The notes under the pieces were generated by a model. It had not been told where the DNA came from and did not search any database. It saw nothing but the letters and a program-made list of their open reading frames with translations. A stretch of DNA of 64,000 nucleotides, from NCBI RefSeq assembly GCF_040436405.1, contig NZ_AP031575.1, positions 2,717,501 to 2,781,500 of the forward strand, in the 5' to 3' direction. The DNA comes from Marinomonas sp. THO17 (lineage in GTDB: Bacteria > Pseudomonadota > Gammaproteobacteria > Pseudomonadales > Marinomonadaceae). Below, piece by piece: positions 50,238 to 59,532 of this stretch (position 1 is the stretch's first letter; every line of letters begins with the position of its first letter). Position numbers and translations under genes: made by a program.

Positions 50238-51800
50238 TTATTGTATTAAGGCCAAGCTTTCTTCCGCAAAGCCTGTACCGGCTTCGGTATAAAAGTTGAA
50301 GACATTGTCTATGCCTGCTGAGAGTAATTCCTCTCGTTCATCTTGATAACGGGCAATGGCGGCAATTTGCCCTTGATAATTTGCCTTACGCAGCTGAATA
50401 GCAATGTTGGTGCTGTCTTCTGCAATGGGTAATGCCAACATGATGAGTTGGATGTTTGAAGTGTCCAAGCGTTCCCACAAATCAGCATCTTCACCATCGC
50501 CATAAAACACATTGTCATTATTGTCTTGCATTTTTTTAATGCGGTTGCGATCCGCATCCATGCCTGCGACGCCATTACCGACTAGGTTTTTCAAAGACTC
50601 AAAAGCACCTCGGCCAACTCGACCTAAACCGACGACTAAAATCCTCGCGTCTTGGGGCTGACTGAAAATATCTTCAGGTAAACAACCAGAGCTTTCATAT
50701 CGACGAATGGTATCTTTGTTTGTTTGATACAGGCGGTGAGATTGCCGATATAGAATACTGGTGATCACAAAGGAGAAAGACACAGCGAGTGCTAAAATGA
50801 CCAACCATTCTTTTGCTAACCAGCCGTTTGCCACGCTAAGGGAAACGACAATTAAACCAAATTCACTGTAGTTGGAGAGAATCAATGAAGACAAAAATGA
50901 CGTTCGGGCGCGCAGCTTTAATTTGGTGAGTAGGCCAAAGAAGAGGGCAAATTTGATGAGCAGCACAAGCGTTATGATTAAGCTCATACCAATCATGGCC
51001 AAGTCAGGCAAGGCGGTAAAACCGATAGATAAGAAAAAGCCAATTAAAAACAAATCTTTGAAATTCATTAATGATTTATTCATTTCCGATGCTTTACCAT
51101 GGGAAGCGAGCAAAATGCCAGCAATCAGAGCTCCTAAATCACCTTTTACACCGACTAAATCAAATAACTGATAGCCTCCTAATGCGAGGAACAAACCCGT
51201 TAGAGGTAGCATTTCCCCGTGTCCTGCTTGATCTAATATTTTATTTATTAATGGACGTACTAACAGCAGAGCAAATAAGCTAAGTGCCCAGATAGAAGGG
51301 ATTTTTCCTGTTGCCGCCACTAGGAAAACCACAGCGACTATATCTTGCATGACCAGAATACCTAAGGCTAGCTGGCCATGGCGGGTTTTAAGCTCCCCGC
51401 TTTCTTCCAGTAATTTCATCACGCAGACGGTACTGGAGAAGCTTAAGCCAAAGCCAATTAAAGCGGCTGTTTTTAGATCCAGCGTGCCGAAGAAAGGTAA
51501 GCTTAATACGCCGATCAGCAAAGCTAAAGCAGAGAAGAGAATCGTCCATATTCCCATATGACTGAGCGTCGAGGCCCACACTTCACGTTTTAGTAGATCT
51601 TTTACATGCAGTTTTAGACCTATGCTGAATAGCATCAAGGTAATGCCGATATTGGCCAGCGACTCTAGTATGTTACTGGGTTGAATACCGAGATAATTGA
51701 GAAGGAAACCCGCGAACAGAAAGCCAATAAGAGGTGGAAGGTTGGCCAGTTTCACTGCTAGACCACATACGAACGCAAACAAAATCCAAATGAATTCCAT
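50238..51800 (-). CDS. CPA2 family cation:proton antiporter (YbaL/KefC-like)
   Basis: 520 residues: about 12 transmembrane helices of a Na+/H+ exchanger domain (1-385, starting EFIWILFAFVCGLAVKLA) and a cytoplasmic TrkA-N/RCK nucleotide-binding domain (ILVVGLGRVGRGAFESL). No TrkA-C domain follows. The layout resembles YbaL and KefB/C; the ion (K+ or Na+) and any glutathione control are not evident. It is convergent with the export operon, only 47 bases from it. Confidence 0.88.
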   Translation of the reverse strand: MEFIWILFAFVCGLAVKLANLPPLIGFLFAGFLLNYLGIQPSNILESLANIGITLMLFSIGLKLHVKDLLKREVWASTLSHMGIWTILFSALALLIGVLSLPFFGTLDLKTAALIGFGLSFSSTVCVMKLLEESGELKTRHGQLALGILVMQDIVAVVFLVAATGKIPSIWALSLFALLLVRPLINKILDQAGHGEMLPLTGLFLALGGYQLFDLVGVKGDLGALIAGILLASHGKASEMNKSLMNFKDLFLIGFFLSIGFTALPDLAMIGMSLIITLVLLIKFALFFGLLTKLKLRARTSFLSSLILSNYSEFGLIVVSLSVANGWLAKEWLVILALAVSFSFVITSILYRQSHRLYQTNKDTIRRYESSGCLPEDIFSQPQDARILVVGLGRVGRGAFESLKNLVGNGVAGMDADRNRIKKMQDNNDNVFYGDGEDADLWERLDTSNIQLIMLALPIAEDSTNIAIQLRKANYQGQIAAIARYQDEREELLSAGIDNVFNFYTEAGTGFAEESLALIQ

Positions 51801-52098
51801 ACTTTCCTTATATTTACCTCTACTTAGACGAGCCGATGAAAGAGAAATTTAATCATACGAAATTTAACCTCTTCATGCAGCTTTGAAGCTGTCATCACAG
51901 CATAAAAATAATAAATTCACATAACAAAAATGATATGTCGATCATCATTATTTCTATTTGATTGGTATGTTAAATCTTCATACGCTCCTAGACAGGTTTT
52001 TAAAACCTGATTGGCTAGAAACAATAATCATAATAACTCTCACGGCCAAATAAAGCGCATATCCTAGTGTGCTTTTTTGGTCAGCAAAGGAGAAGCTA
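51801..52098 (+). promoter_or_regulatory. Control region of the sugar operon
   Basis: A 298-base gap between the antiporter and the sugar operon, divergent promoters expected. Two dyads stand out: the perfect palindrome CAGGTTTT-T-AAAACCTG (51993-52009) and ATGAT-N6-ATCAT (51930-51945), the latter of the size expected of a LysR site. No gene is seen here. Confidence 0.5.
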
Positions 52099-53160
52099 AT
52101 GACATATATAAAGAATGCTTTAGTTGGCCTAGTAGTTGGGGGCGCAGTACTCAGTTCAATCAATACCATGGCAGCTAATGGGTACGTTGGCATTGCTATG
52201 CCAACAAAATCTTCCGCACGTTGGATTACCGATGGTGATTCAATGGTCACTCTGTTCAAAGATGCTGGCTATAAAGTCGATTTGCAATATGCAGAGGATG
52301 AGATACCAAATCAACTTGCACAAATTGAAAATATGATCGTAAAAGGCGTCGATGTTCTGGTCATTGCAGCCATTGACGGCACCACCTTATCGAATGCTCT
52401 GGAAAATGCGGATGCGGCGGGTATTAAGGTGATTTCTTATGACCGACTCATCAAAAACAGCCCCTATGTTAGTTATTACGCCACCTTTGACAATTTTAAA
52501 GTAGGTGTCTTGCAGGCCAAGTCCTTAGTAAATGGTCTTCAACAGCGTGGTGATGGTCCTTATAACATTGAATTGTTCGGTGGATCTCCGGATGACAACA
52601 ATGCTTATTTTTTCTACAACGGTGCTATGTCGGTACTTCAACCTATGATTGATGCAGGTGATATAAAGGTTATATCAGGCCAAATGGGGATGGACAAAGT
52701 TGGTACGTTACGCTGGGATGGTGCAACGGCGCAAGCGCGCATGGATAACCTTTTGTCTGCACACTATACCGAAAAGCGTATTGATGGTGTGCTATCCCCT
52801 TACGATGGAATATCCATTGGTATTTTATCTTCACTTAAGGGAGTGGGATATGGTTCAGGGAACATGACCATGCCTATCGTAACTGGCCAAGATGCGGAGA
52901 TACCTTCCATAAAATCCATCTTAGCGGATGAGCAATATTCCACTATTTTCAAAGACACACGTGAGTTAGCGAATGTCACAGTGAGTATGGTGCAAGCTGT
53001 ATTGAACGATACTAAGCCAGAAATCAATGATACAACCACTTATGACAATGGTTACAAGGTGGTGCCTAGTTATTTGTTGGAGCCTGTGACGGTAGATAAA
53101 TCCAATTGGCAAGAAGTGCTGTTAGGCAGCGGTTATTACAAGCGCTCGCAGATTGAATAA
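52099..53160 (+). CDS. chvE: ChvE-like multiple-sugar-binding periplasmic protein
   Basis: Periplasmic receptor of 353 residues (Peripla_BP_4) for monosaccharides such as arabinose, galactose, glucose or xylose. A signal peptide (cleavage near TMAANG) precedes the ChvE hallmark [16 protein letters not shown] and the segments [20 protein letters not shown] and [18 protein letters not shown] 52099 has aaaggag 6 bases upstream; the frame open from 52069 is not the start. It heads the importer-catabolism operon. Confidence 0.92.
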   Translation: MTYIKNALVGLVVGGAVLSSINTMAANGYVGIAMPTKSSARWITDGDSMVTLFKDAGYKVDLQYAEDEIPNQLAQIENMIVKGVDVLVIAAIDGTTLSNALENADAAGIKVISYDRLIKNSPYVSYYATFDNFKVGVLQAKSLVNGLQQRGDGPYNIELFGGSPDDNNAYFFYNGAMSVLQPMIDAGDIKVISGQMGMDKVGTLRWDGATAQARMDNLLSAHYTEKRIDGVLSPYDGISIGILSSLKGVGYGSGNMTMPIVTGQDAEIPSIKSILADEQYSTIFKDTRELANVTVSMVQAVLNDTKPEINDTTTYDNGYKVVPSYLLEPVTVDKSNWQEVLLGSGYYKRSQIE

Positions 53161-53243
53161 TCTCTCAATTCCGATTAACCAAAAGAGTCGTGGACATATT
53201 TGCTTGTTGATGACGAGCAATGTGTTCGCGTATGGGACTGGCT

Positions 53244-54779
53244 ATGGAAAATATCATTTTGGAAATGCGGGGGATTACCAAGACTTTTCCCGGAGTAAAA
53301 GCCCTAGATGCGGTGAACTTAAAAGTTCGGGAAGGTGAGATACACGCTTTAGTTGGAGAAAACGGGGCAGGAAAATCGACCCTCATGAAGGTGTTAAGCG
53401 GTGTGTATCCTTATGGCAGCTATGAAGGAGACATTGTTTTTCAAGGAAAAACAATGACATTTTCTGGCATCACTGACAGTGAGAAGGTGGGCATTATCAT
53501 TATTCATCAGGAGCTCGCTTTGGTGCCGCTGTTATCCATTGCTGAAAACTTGTTTTTAGGCAATGAGAACGTTGAAAAAGGCATGATTAATTGGCCGAAA
53601 ACGTACGCGCGAACACTAGAATTATTGGCCAAGGTTGGCTTGCAAGCATCGCCTTCCACCTTGTTAGGACAGTTAGGCGTTGGTAAGCAACAGTTAGTGG
53701 AAATTGCTAAGGCCTTAGCCAAAGACGTAAAGCTTTTGATCTTGGATGAGCCGACATCCGCTCTACAGGAAAATGACAGTGCGAAGTTGCTGGATTTATT
53801 ACTGGAATTTAAATCAAAAGGCATGTCTTCCATTCTTATAACCCATAAATTAAACGAAATTAGCCAAGTTGCTGACAGTATTACCGTGTTACGTGATGGG
53901 ACTTCGGTGTCCAGCTTGGATTGTCATACCCAAACGATCAGTGAAGAAGACATTATTCGCGATATGGTAGGGCGTGATATGGCCAATCGCTACCCGGAGA
54001 GAAAGCAGTCTTTAGACGCAGCGTTGGGTGAGGTTTTGATGTCGATTAAGCATTGGAATGTCTGGCATCCTGATGCTTTAGATCAGCAAATTATTCATGA
54101 CATTCAACTGCATGTCAGAGCCGGTGAAATCGTTGGTATTGCGGGCTTAATGGGATCAGGTCGAACTGAGTTAGCGATGAGCTTATTTGGTCAAAGCTAC
54201 GGAGCTAATCATCAAGGTGAAGTCTCAATACGTGGGCAAAAAGTGGATCTCTCCAATGTGCCAAAAGCCATAAAAAATGGCTTGGCTTATGTCACAGAAG
54301 ATCGTAAGGATCTTGGGCTTATTCTGGAAGAAACCATTCAAATCAATACCACTTTAGCAAAGTTAAATCGCGTCTCTTCGTATGGCGTGATTGATGACAA
54401 TGTTGAACGTCAGGTGGCGGAAGACTACCGCGAAAAGCTGAATATACGTACCCCAAGTGTGTATCAAAGTGTGGTCAATTTGTCTGGAGGTAATCAGCAA
54501 AAAGTGGTGTTGAGCAAGTGGCTGTATTCACAACCAGATGTGTTGATTTTAGATGAACCAACGCGGGGCATAGATGTTGGTGCAAAGTATGAAATTTACA
54601 ACATCATGAATCAACTCGCTGAGCAAGGCAAAGGCGTCATTATGATCTCTTCAGAAATGCCTGAATTATTAGGTATGTGTGATCGTATTTATGTCATGAA
54701 CGAAGGGCGAATGGTCGGTGAATTGAACCAGGCTGAAGCCAGCCAAGAGAAAATCATGTCGATGATAGTAAAAGCATAA
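53244..54779 (+). CDS. gguA: Sugar ABC transporter ATP-binding protein, GguA type
   Basis: About 511 residues with two tandem ATPase domains. The first has Walker [10 protein letters not shown] and the signature replaced by [15 protein letters not shown]; the second has the degenerate Walker [10 protein letters not shown] but a standard [15 protein letters not shown] and [11 protein letters not shown]. This is the layout of CUT2 family sugar importers (MglA/XylG/GguA). ATG 53244 ([17 protein letters not shown]) is chosen by family similarity; 53232 and 53220 are in-frame alternatives and no strong ribosome-binding site decides. Confidence 0.93.
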   Translation: MENIILEMRGITKTFPGVKALDAVNLKVREGEIHALVGENGAGKSTLMKVLSGVYPYGSYEGDIVFQGKTMTFSGITDSEKVGIIIIHQELALVPLLSIAENLFLGNENVEKGMINWPKTYARTLELLAKVGLQASPSTLLGQLGVGKQQLVEIAKALAKDVKLLILDEPTSALQENDSAKLLDLLLEFKSKGMSSILITHKLNEISQVADSITVLRDGTSVSSLDCHTQTISEEDIIRDMVGRDMANRYPERKQSLDAALGEVLMSIKHWNVWHPDALDQQIIHDIQLHVRAGEIVGIAGLMGSGRTELAMSLFGQSYGANHQGEVSIRGQKVDLSNVPKAIKNGLAYVTEDRKDLGLILEETIQINTTLAKLNRVSSYGVIDDNVERQVAEDYREKLNIRTPSVYQSVVNLSGGNQQKVVLSKWLYSQPDVLILDEPTRGIDVGAKYEIYNIMNQLAEQGKGVIMISSEMPELLGMCDRIYVMNEGRMVGELNQAEASQEKIMSMIVKA

Positions 54780-54793
54780 TAGGAGTAAAACAA

Positions 54794-55996
54794 ATGGCGG
54801 ACTCAAAAACAGCCACTTCTAGTCGTAACACAAGCTCTAGTGTTGGCCATTATTTGAAAACCCATGTGCGAGATTACGGCATGCTGATTGCGTTGGTCGT
54901 GATTATGGGGATGTTTCAATTTTTAACGGATGGCACCTTAATGCGTCCGGTGAACTTAACCAATTTATTCTTACAAAACAGCTACATCATTATCATGGCA
55001 ATTGGCATGTTGTTAGTGATAGTGGCAGGCCATATTGATTTATCAGTCGGTTCTGTGGTGGGGTTTATTGGCGCACTGGCAGCGGTAATGTCAGTCAATT
55101 ATGAGTTGCCAACCCTTGTTGTAGTGCCGGTTTGCTTACTGGTTGGGTTGGTCATTGGAGGATTACAAGGGTATTGGGTGGCCTATTGGAAAATTCCGGC
55201 TTTCATTGTCACTTTAGCCGGTATGTTAGTTTTTCGGGGACTGACCTTAGCTTTATTGGAAGGGCAATCCATTGGCCCATTTCCAAAAAGTTTCCAACTG
55301 CTCAGTACGGGCTTTATTCCTGATGTATTTGGTGTTCGCCGTCCAAATGTTACCGCTTTGGTGCTGGGCGTTTTAGCGGCAAGTGCTATTGTTCTGTTAG
55401 CGGCTCGACAACGGGCCCAATCATTAAAATATGGCATCCAGGATGAGCCATTTGCTTTCTTCATAGTGAAAAATGCCTTAATCGTCGTCGCTATTATTTA
55501 TCTTTCCTATTTATTGAGTACCTACCGTGGTTTACCAAATGTACTGATTACCATGGCTGTTTTGATCGCCATCTATACCTTTATTACCAACAGAACGACC
55601 ATTGGCAGACGAATTTACGCCCTAGGCGGTAATGTCAAAGCGGCAAAATTGTCCGGTATCAATACGGAGCGTTTGACCTTTTTAACCTTCGCTAATATGG
55701 GCATGTTGGCGGCCTTAGCGGGTCTTATTTTTGCGGCGCGTCTCAATACGGCGACGCCGAAAGCGGGTTTTGCTTTTGAGTTGGATGTCATCGCGGCGGT
55801 CTTTATTGGTGGTGCATCGATGACAGGTGGCGTGGGCAAAGTCATAGGTGCCGTGATCGGTGCCTTTATTATGGGGGTCATGAACAACGGTATGTCGATA
55901 TTGGGGATTGGTATTGATTGGCAGCAAGTCATTAAAGGATTGGTGTTGCTGGCTGCTGTGGTGTTTGACGTCTACAACAAGCAAAAAGCTCGCTAG
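54794..55996 (+). CDS. gguB: Sugar ABC transporter permease, GguB type
   Basis: 400 residues, BPD_transp_2 permease of the CUT2 class with about ten transmembrane segments. Typical motifs: AIGMLLVIVAGHIDLSVGS and GAVIGAFIMGVMNNGMSI. It is 14 bases after the ATPase, with taggag upstream. It completes the ChvE-GguA-GguB importer. Confidence 0.94.
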   Translation: MADSKTATSSRNTSSSVGHYLKTHVRDYGMLIALVVIMGMFQFLTDGTLMRPVNLTNLFLQNSYIIIMAIGMLLVIVAGHIDLSVGSVVGFIGALAAVMSVNYELPTLVVVPVCLLVGLVIGGLQGYWVAYWKIPAFIVTLAGMLVFRGLTLALLEGQSIGPFPKSFQLLSTGFIPDVFGVRRPNVTALVLGVLAASAIVLLAARQRAQSLKYGIQDEPFAFFIVKNALIVVAIIYLSYLLSTYRGLPNVLITMAVLIAIYTFITNRTTIGRRIYALGGNVKAAKLSGINTERLTFLTFANMGMLAALAGLIFAARLNTATPKAGFAFELDVIAAVFIGGASMTGGVGKVIGAVIGAFIMGVMNNGMSILGIGIDWQQVIKGLVLLAAVVFDVYNKQKAR

Positions 55997-56010
55997 GGAG
56001 GGAAACCGTC

Positions 56011-56994
56011 ATGATTTTTTTATCTCAACTGAAAGGCGGCGGCGTCATATGCCGTCATGGATCTTTAGGCGATGCTGGTAGCGCTCATCGGGTCAAACAG
56101 GCCAACAGTGTTTATGAGTTAGCGCAAGAAGCGGTGCGTAATAAGGCCTCTTTAGAAGAGGTCATTGAAAAACACGGATTGGCAGAATCGGTAGATTTAT
56201 TAGAGCTATCGAAGCGCCATCAATTTGATTGCCCTGTGCGGCACCCTGACCCAGGGCACATGTATTTGACGGGAACAGGATTAACTCATTTAGGTTCGGC
56301 ATCAACCCGAAACGCCATGCATGCTCAGAGTGAAGAACTGACTGACTCCATGAAGATTTTTCAAATGGGAGTTGAAGCAGGTAAACCCGCTTTAGGACAA
56401 GAGGGCGTGCAGCCAGAGTGGTTTTATAAGGGCAATGGCTTAGGTGTTGTGGCACCTGATGATGCCATCCCTTCTCCAGCGTTCGCTTTAGATGGTGGTG
56501 AAGAGCCAGAAATCGCGGGCTTTTATCTAATAGGCGAACAGGGTGAAGTGCATCGTTTAGGCTATACCTTGGCCAATGAATTCTCTGATCATGTTACCGA
56601 AAAGCAAAATTATTTGTATTTAGCCCATTCTAAACTGCGGCCAGCCGCATTTGGGCCAGAGCTGTTGGTGGGGGAACTGCCTACTCATATTCAGGGCAAA
56701 TCGCGCATAGTGCGAGGTCAGCAAACCCTCTGGGAAAAATCGTTTTTATCTGGAGAAGACAATATGTCTCACAGTATAAACAATCTTGAACATCATCATT
56801 TCAAATACGCTATTTTTCGGCATCCGGGTGACTTGCATGTACATATGTTTGGTACAGCCACTTTGTCTTTTGCCGACGGTATTGGTACGCAAGAAGCGGA
56901 TGTATTTGAAATTTCTTCTCCTAGCTTTGGCCTACCATTACGCAATGTTTTCACCATAGCTGCACCCTTGTCTACTGAGGTAAAGGCTTTATGA
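56011..56994 (+). CDS. gguC: GguC/AraD1 family protein (FAH-like fold)
   Basis: 327 residues, in the same gguABC order known from Agrobacterium. The second half follows the fumarylacetoacetate hydrolase superfamily pattern: GEEPEIAGFYLIG (acidic metal site), GYTLANEFSDH, HSKLRPAAFGPELLVG, PGDLHVHMFGTATLSFADG and a final GLPLRN. Some members of that superfamily dehydrate 2-keto-3-deoxy sugar acids (for example XylX of Caulobacter). Since the operon has no other gene for this step, GguC is a candidate for the 2-keto-3-deoxy acid dehydratase. It overlaps the next gene by four bases. Confidence 0.85.
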   Translation: MIFLSQLKGGGVICRHGSLGDAGSAHRVKQANSVYELAQEAVRNKASLEEVIEKHGLAESVDLLELSKRHQFDCPVRHPDPGHMYLTGTGLTHLGSASTRNAMHAQSEELTDSMKIFQMGVEAGKPALGQEGVQPEWFYKGNGLGVVAPDDAIPSPAFALDGGEEPEIAGFYLIGEQGEVHRLGYTLANEFSDHVTEKQNYLYLAHSKLRPAAFGPELLVGELPTHIQGKSRIVRGQQTLWEKSFLSGEDNMSHSINNLEHHHFKYAIFRHPGDLHVHMFGTATLSFADGIGTQEADVFEISSPSFGLPLRNVFTIAAPLSTEVKAL

Positions 56995-57761
56995 AACAGG
57001 CAGAGAGGGCGATTTATCCAGATTTACAGGGACGTGCTGTGTTTATTTCCGGCGGGGCTACGGGAATTGGGGCTGCTTTGGTCGAAGCCTTTGCAAAACA
57101 AGGAGCCAATACAGGGTTTGTGGACATAGACAGTCAAGCTGGTGATGCCTTGGCCAATCGTTTACAGCAAGCGGGGTGTCGTGTTGAATTTTACCACTGT
57201 GATATTACCGACATTAAAGGGTATCAAAGTACCATACGTTTAGCGGCGGAACACCTTGGTTCCATTGCGGTGTTAATTAACAATGCGGCAAATGATGTGC
57301 GGCATTCTCTGGCGTCACTGACGGAGCAGCGTTATGACGAATTGCTCGACGTTAATATCAAGCACGCTATGTTTGCAGCGCAAACGGTGGCGCCCATGAT
57401 GAAAGAAATCGGCGGCGGTTCTATCATAAATTTTGGCTCGGTTGGCTGGATGATGGCGACAGGCGGTTACCCAACCTATGGTATGAGTAAAGCGGCGATG
57501 CATGGTTTGACGCGATCTTTAGCAAGGGATCTTGGCCAATATGGTATTCGGGTGAATACCTTGGTGCCGGGGTGGGTGATGACCGAAAAACAATTGCGCC
57601 TTTGGGTGGATGAGGCCGCGGAAGAAAAAATTAAACAAGGTCAGTGTTTGCCGAACAAAGTCATGCCAGAACACATAGCCAATATGGCATTGTTTTTGGC
57701 TTCTGACAGCGCCGTGATGTGTTCAGCGCAAAACTTTATCGTCGATGGAGGTTGGGTATGA
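56991..57761 (+). CDS. SDR family sugar dehydrogenase
   Basis: Short-chain dehydrogenase, 256 residues. The cofactor motif SGGATGIGAAL, an NNAA variant of NNAG (LINNAANDVRHS) and the catalytic Ser...Tyr-x-x-x-Lys (GSVGWMM, YGMSK) are present. In this operon it most likely oxidises the aldose at C1 to the lactone. An aspartate after the second strand (VDID) suggests NAD preference. It overlaps both neighbours (ATGA junctions). Confidence 0.88.
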   Translation: MKQAERAIYPDLQGRAVFISGGATGIGAALVEAFAKQGANTGFVDIDSQAGDALANRLQQAGCRVEFYHCDITDIKGYQSTIRLAAEHLGSIAVLINNAANDVRHSLASLTEQRYDELLDVNIKHAMFAAQTVAPMMKEIGGGSIINFGSVGWMMATGGYPTYGMSKAAMHGLTRSLARDLGQYGIRVNTLVPGWVMTEKQLRLWVDEAAEEKIKQGQCLPNKVMPEHIANMALFLASDSAVMCSAQNFIVDGGWV

Positions 57762-59503
57762 GTCAGTTTGTACCGAAAAAATGGCCTCGAAAATTACGTT
57801 CTACAGAATGGTTTGGCGGTACTTCTCGTGACCATATTTATCATCGTAGTTGGATGAAAAACCAAGGCTTACCTGCGGATTTATTCGACGGTCGTCCAGT
57901 CATTGGTATTTGCAATACTTGGTCACAACTCACCCCTTGTAATGCCCACCTCAGAGAATTAGCAGATCGAGTCAAACACGGTATTTATGAAGCAGGTGGA
58001 TTGCCACTGGAGTTCCCTGTGTTTTCCGTGGGAGAAAGCTCGCTGAGGCCGACAGCCATGATGTACCGTAATATGGCGGCGATGGACGTGGAGGAAGCCC
58101 TGCGCGCCAATCCATTAGATGGGGTGGTCTTGTTGGCGGGTTGTGATAAAACGACGCCGGCCTTATTGATGGGCGCTTGCAGTGTTGATATTCCTGCCAT
58201 AGTGGTATCGGGTGGGCCAATGTTGAATGGCTATTTTAGAGGTGAACGGGTTGGCTCAGGCACCGCATTATGGCAAATGTCGGAAGACATCAAAGCGGGC
58301 AATATGACTCAGCAAGATTTTTTAGATGCAGAACAATCCATGTCTCGTTCTGCGGGTACCTGTAATACCATGGGCACCGCCAGTAGTATGGCCTCCATGG
58401 TTGAAGCCTTGGGTATGGCTTTATCTGGAAATGCGGCCATTCCTGCGGTAGACAGCCGACGGCGTGTCATGGCGCATTTGACTGGGCGGCGCATCGTGGA
58501 CATGGTGAAAGAGGATCTGAAACCATCCGATATTTTAACTCGTCAGGCATTTGAAAACGCCATTCGGGTGAATGGTGCGATTGGCGGCTCGACCAATGCT
58601 GTCATTCATTTATTGGCAATTGCGGGTCGTGTTGGCGTGAATCTCACCTTAGATGATTGGGACAAACTAGGGCAAGATATTCCAACCATTGTGAATTTGA
58701 TGCCCTCAGGTAAATACCTAATGGAAGAGTTTTTTTATGCAGGTGGTTTGCCTGTGGTGATTAAACAATTGGCCGAGGCAGAACAATTACATAAAGACGC
58801 ATTAACCGTATCAGGCGAAGCCCTATGGGAAGACGTCAAAGCGGTACAAAATTGGAATCCCGAGGTCATTTTGCCGTTTGAAAAAGCTTTAACCCAGCAA
58901 GGTGGCATTGTCGTTCTAAAAGGGAACTTAGCCCCACAGGGGGCAGTGCTTAAACCCTCAGCGGCATCACCACATTTGTTGCAGCATAAGGGACGTGCCG
59001 TGGTATTTGAAGACATTGATGATTACAAAGCTAAGATCAATGACGACACCTTAGATATAGATGAAAACTGCATTATGGTGCTGAAAAACTGTGGCCCAAA
59101 AGGTTATCCCGGTATGGCGGAGGTTGGCAATATGGGCTTGCCACCTAAAGTTTTACGCAAAGGCATTAAAGACATGGTACGCATTTCAGATGCCAGAATG
59201 TCGGGTACTGCCTATGGCACTGTGGTCTTGCATACTACGCCAGAAGCCGCAGCAGGTGGGCCTTTAGCCATAGTACAAGATGGCGACATAATTGACTTAG
59301 ATGTAAAGAATCGTCGTTTGAATTTGATGCTATCAGAGCAGGAAATAGAGACTCGGTTAGCACAATGGCAGAGTCATTTAGTGCCCCCAGAAAGTGGCTA
59401 CAGCAAACTTTTCCATGACCATGTTCAAGGGGCGGATACAGGCGCGGATTTTGACTTTTTACAAGGATGCAGAGGCGCCCCTGTACCAAAAGACAGCCAT
59501 TAG
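57758..59503 (+). CDS. IlvD/EDD family sugar-acid dehydratase (L-arabonate dehydratase-like)
   Basis: Fe-S dehydratase, 581 residues. The three cluster-related cysteines are visible in ICNTWSQLTPCN, LAGCDKTTPALL and SAGTCNTMGTASSM. The N-terminal RSTEWFGGTSRDHIYHRSWMK marks the pentonate/hexonate dehydratase branch (AraC, XylD type) rather than IlvD itself. It converts an aldonate to the 2-keto-3-deoxy acid. The start is ATG 57758 with ggagg upstream, overlapping the SDR stop. Confidence 0.92.
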   Translation: MSQFVPKKWPRKLRSTEWFGGTSRDHIYHRSWMKNQGLPADLFDGRPVIGICNTWSQLTPCNAHLRELADRVKHGIYEAGGLPLEFPVFSVGESSLRPTAMMYRNMAAMDVEEALRANPLDGVVLLAGCDKTTPALLMGACSVDIPAIVVSGGPMLNGYFRGERVGSGTALWQMSEDIKAGNMTQQDFLDAEQSMSRSAGTCNTMGTASSMASMVEALGMALSGNAAIPAVDSRRRVMAHLTGRRIVDMVKEDLKPSDILTRQAFENAIRVNGAIGGSTNAVIHLLAIAGRVGVNLTLDDWDKLGQDIPTIVNLMPSGKYLMEEFFYAGGLPVVIKQLAEAEQLHKDALTVSGEALWEDVKAVQNWNPEVILPFEKALTQQGGIVVLKGNLAPQGAVLKPSAASPHLLQHKGRAVVFEDIDDYKAKINDDTLDIDENCIMVLKNCGPKGYPGMAEVGNMGLPPKVLRKGIKDMVRISDARMSGTAYGTVVLHTTPEAAAGGPLAIVQDGDIIDLDVKNRRLNLMLSEQEIETRLAQWQSHLVPPESGYSKLFHDHVQGADTGADFDFLQGCRGAPVPKDSH

Positions 59504-59532
59504 CATGGGTTATTATGATGAAAGGAGTAAAT

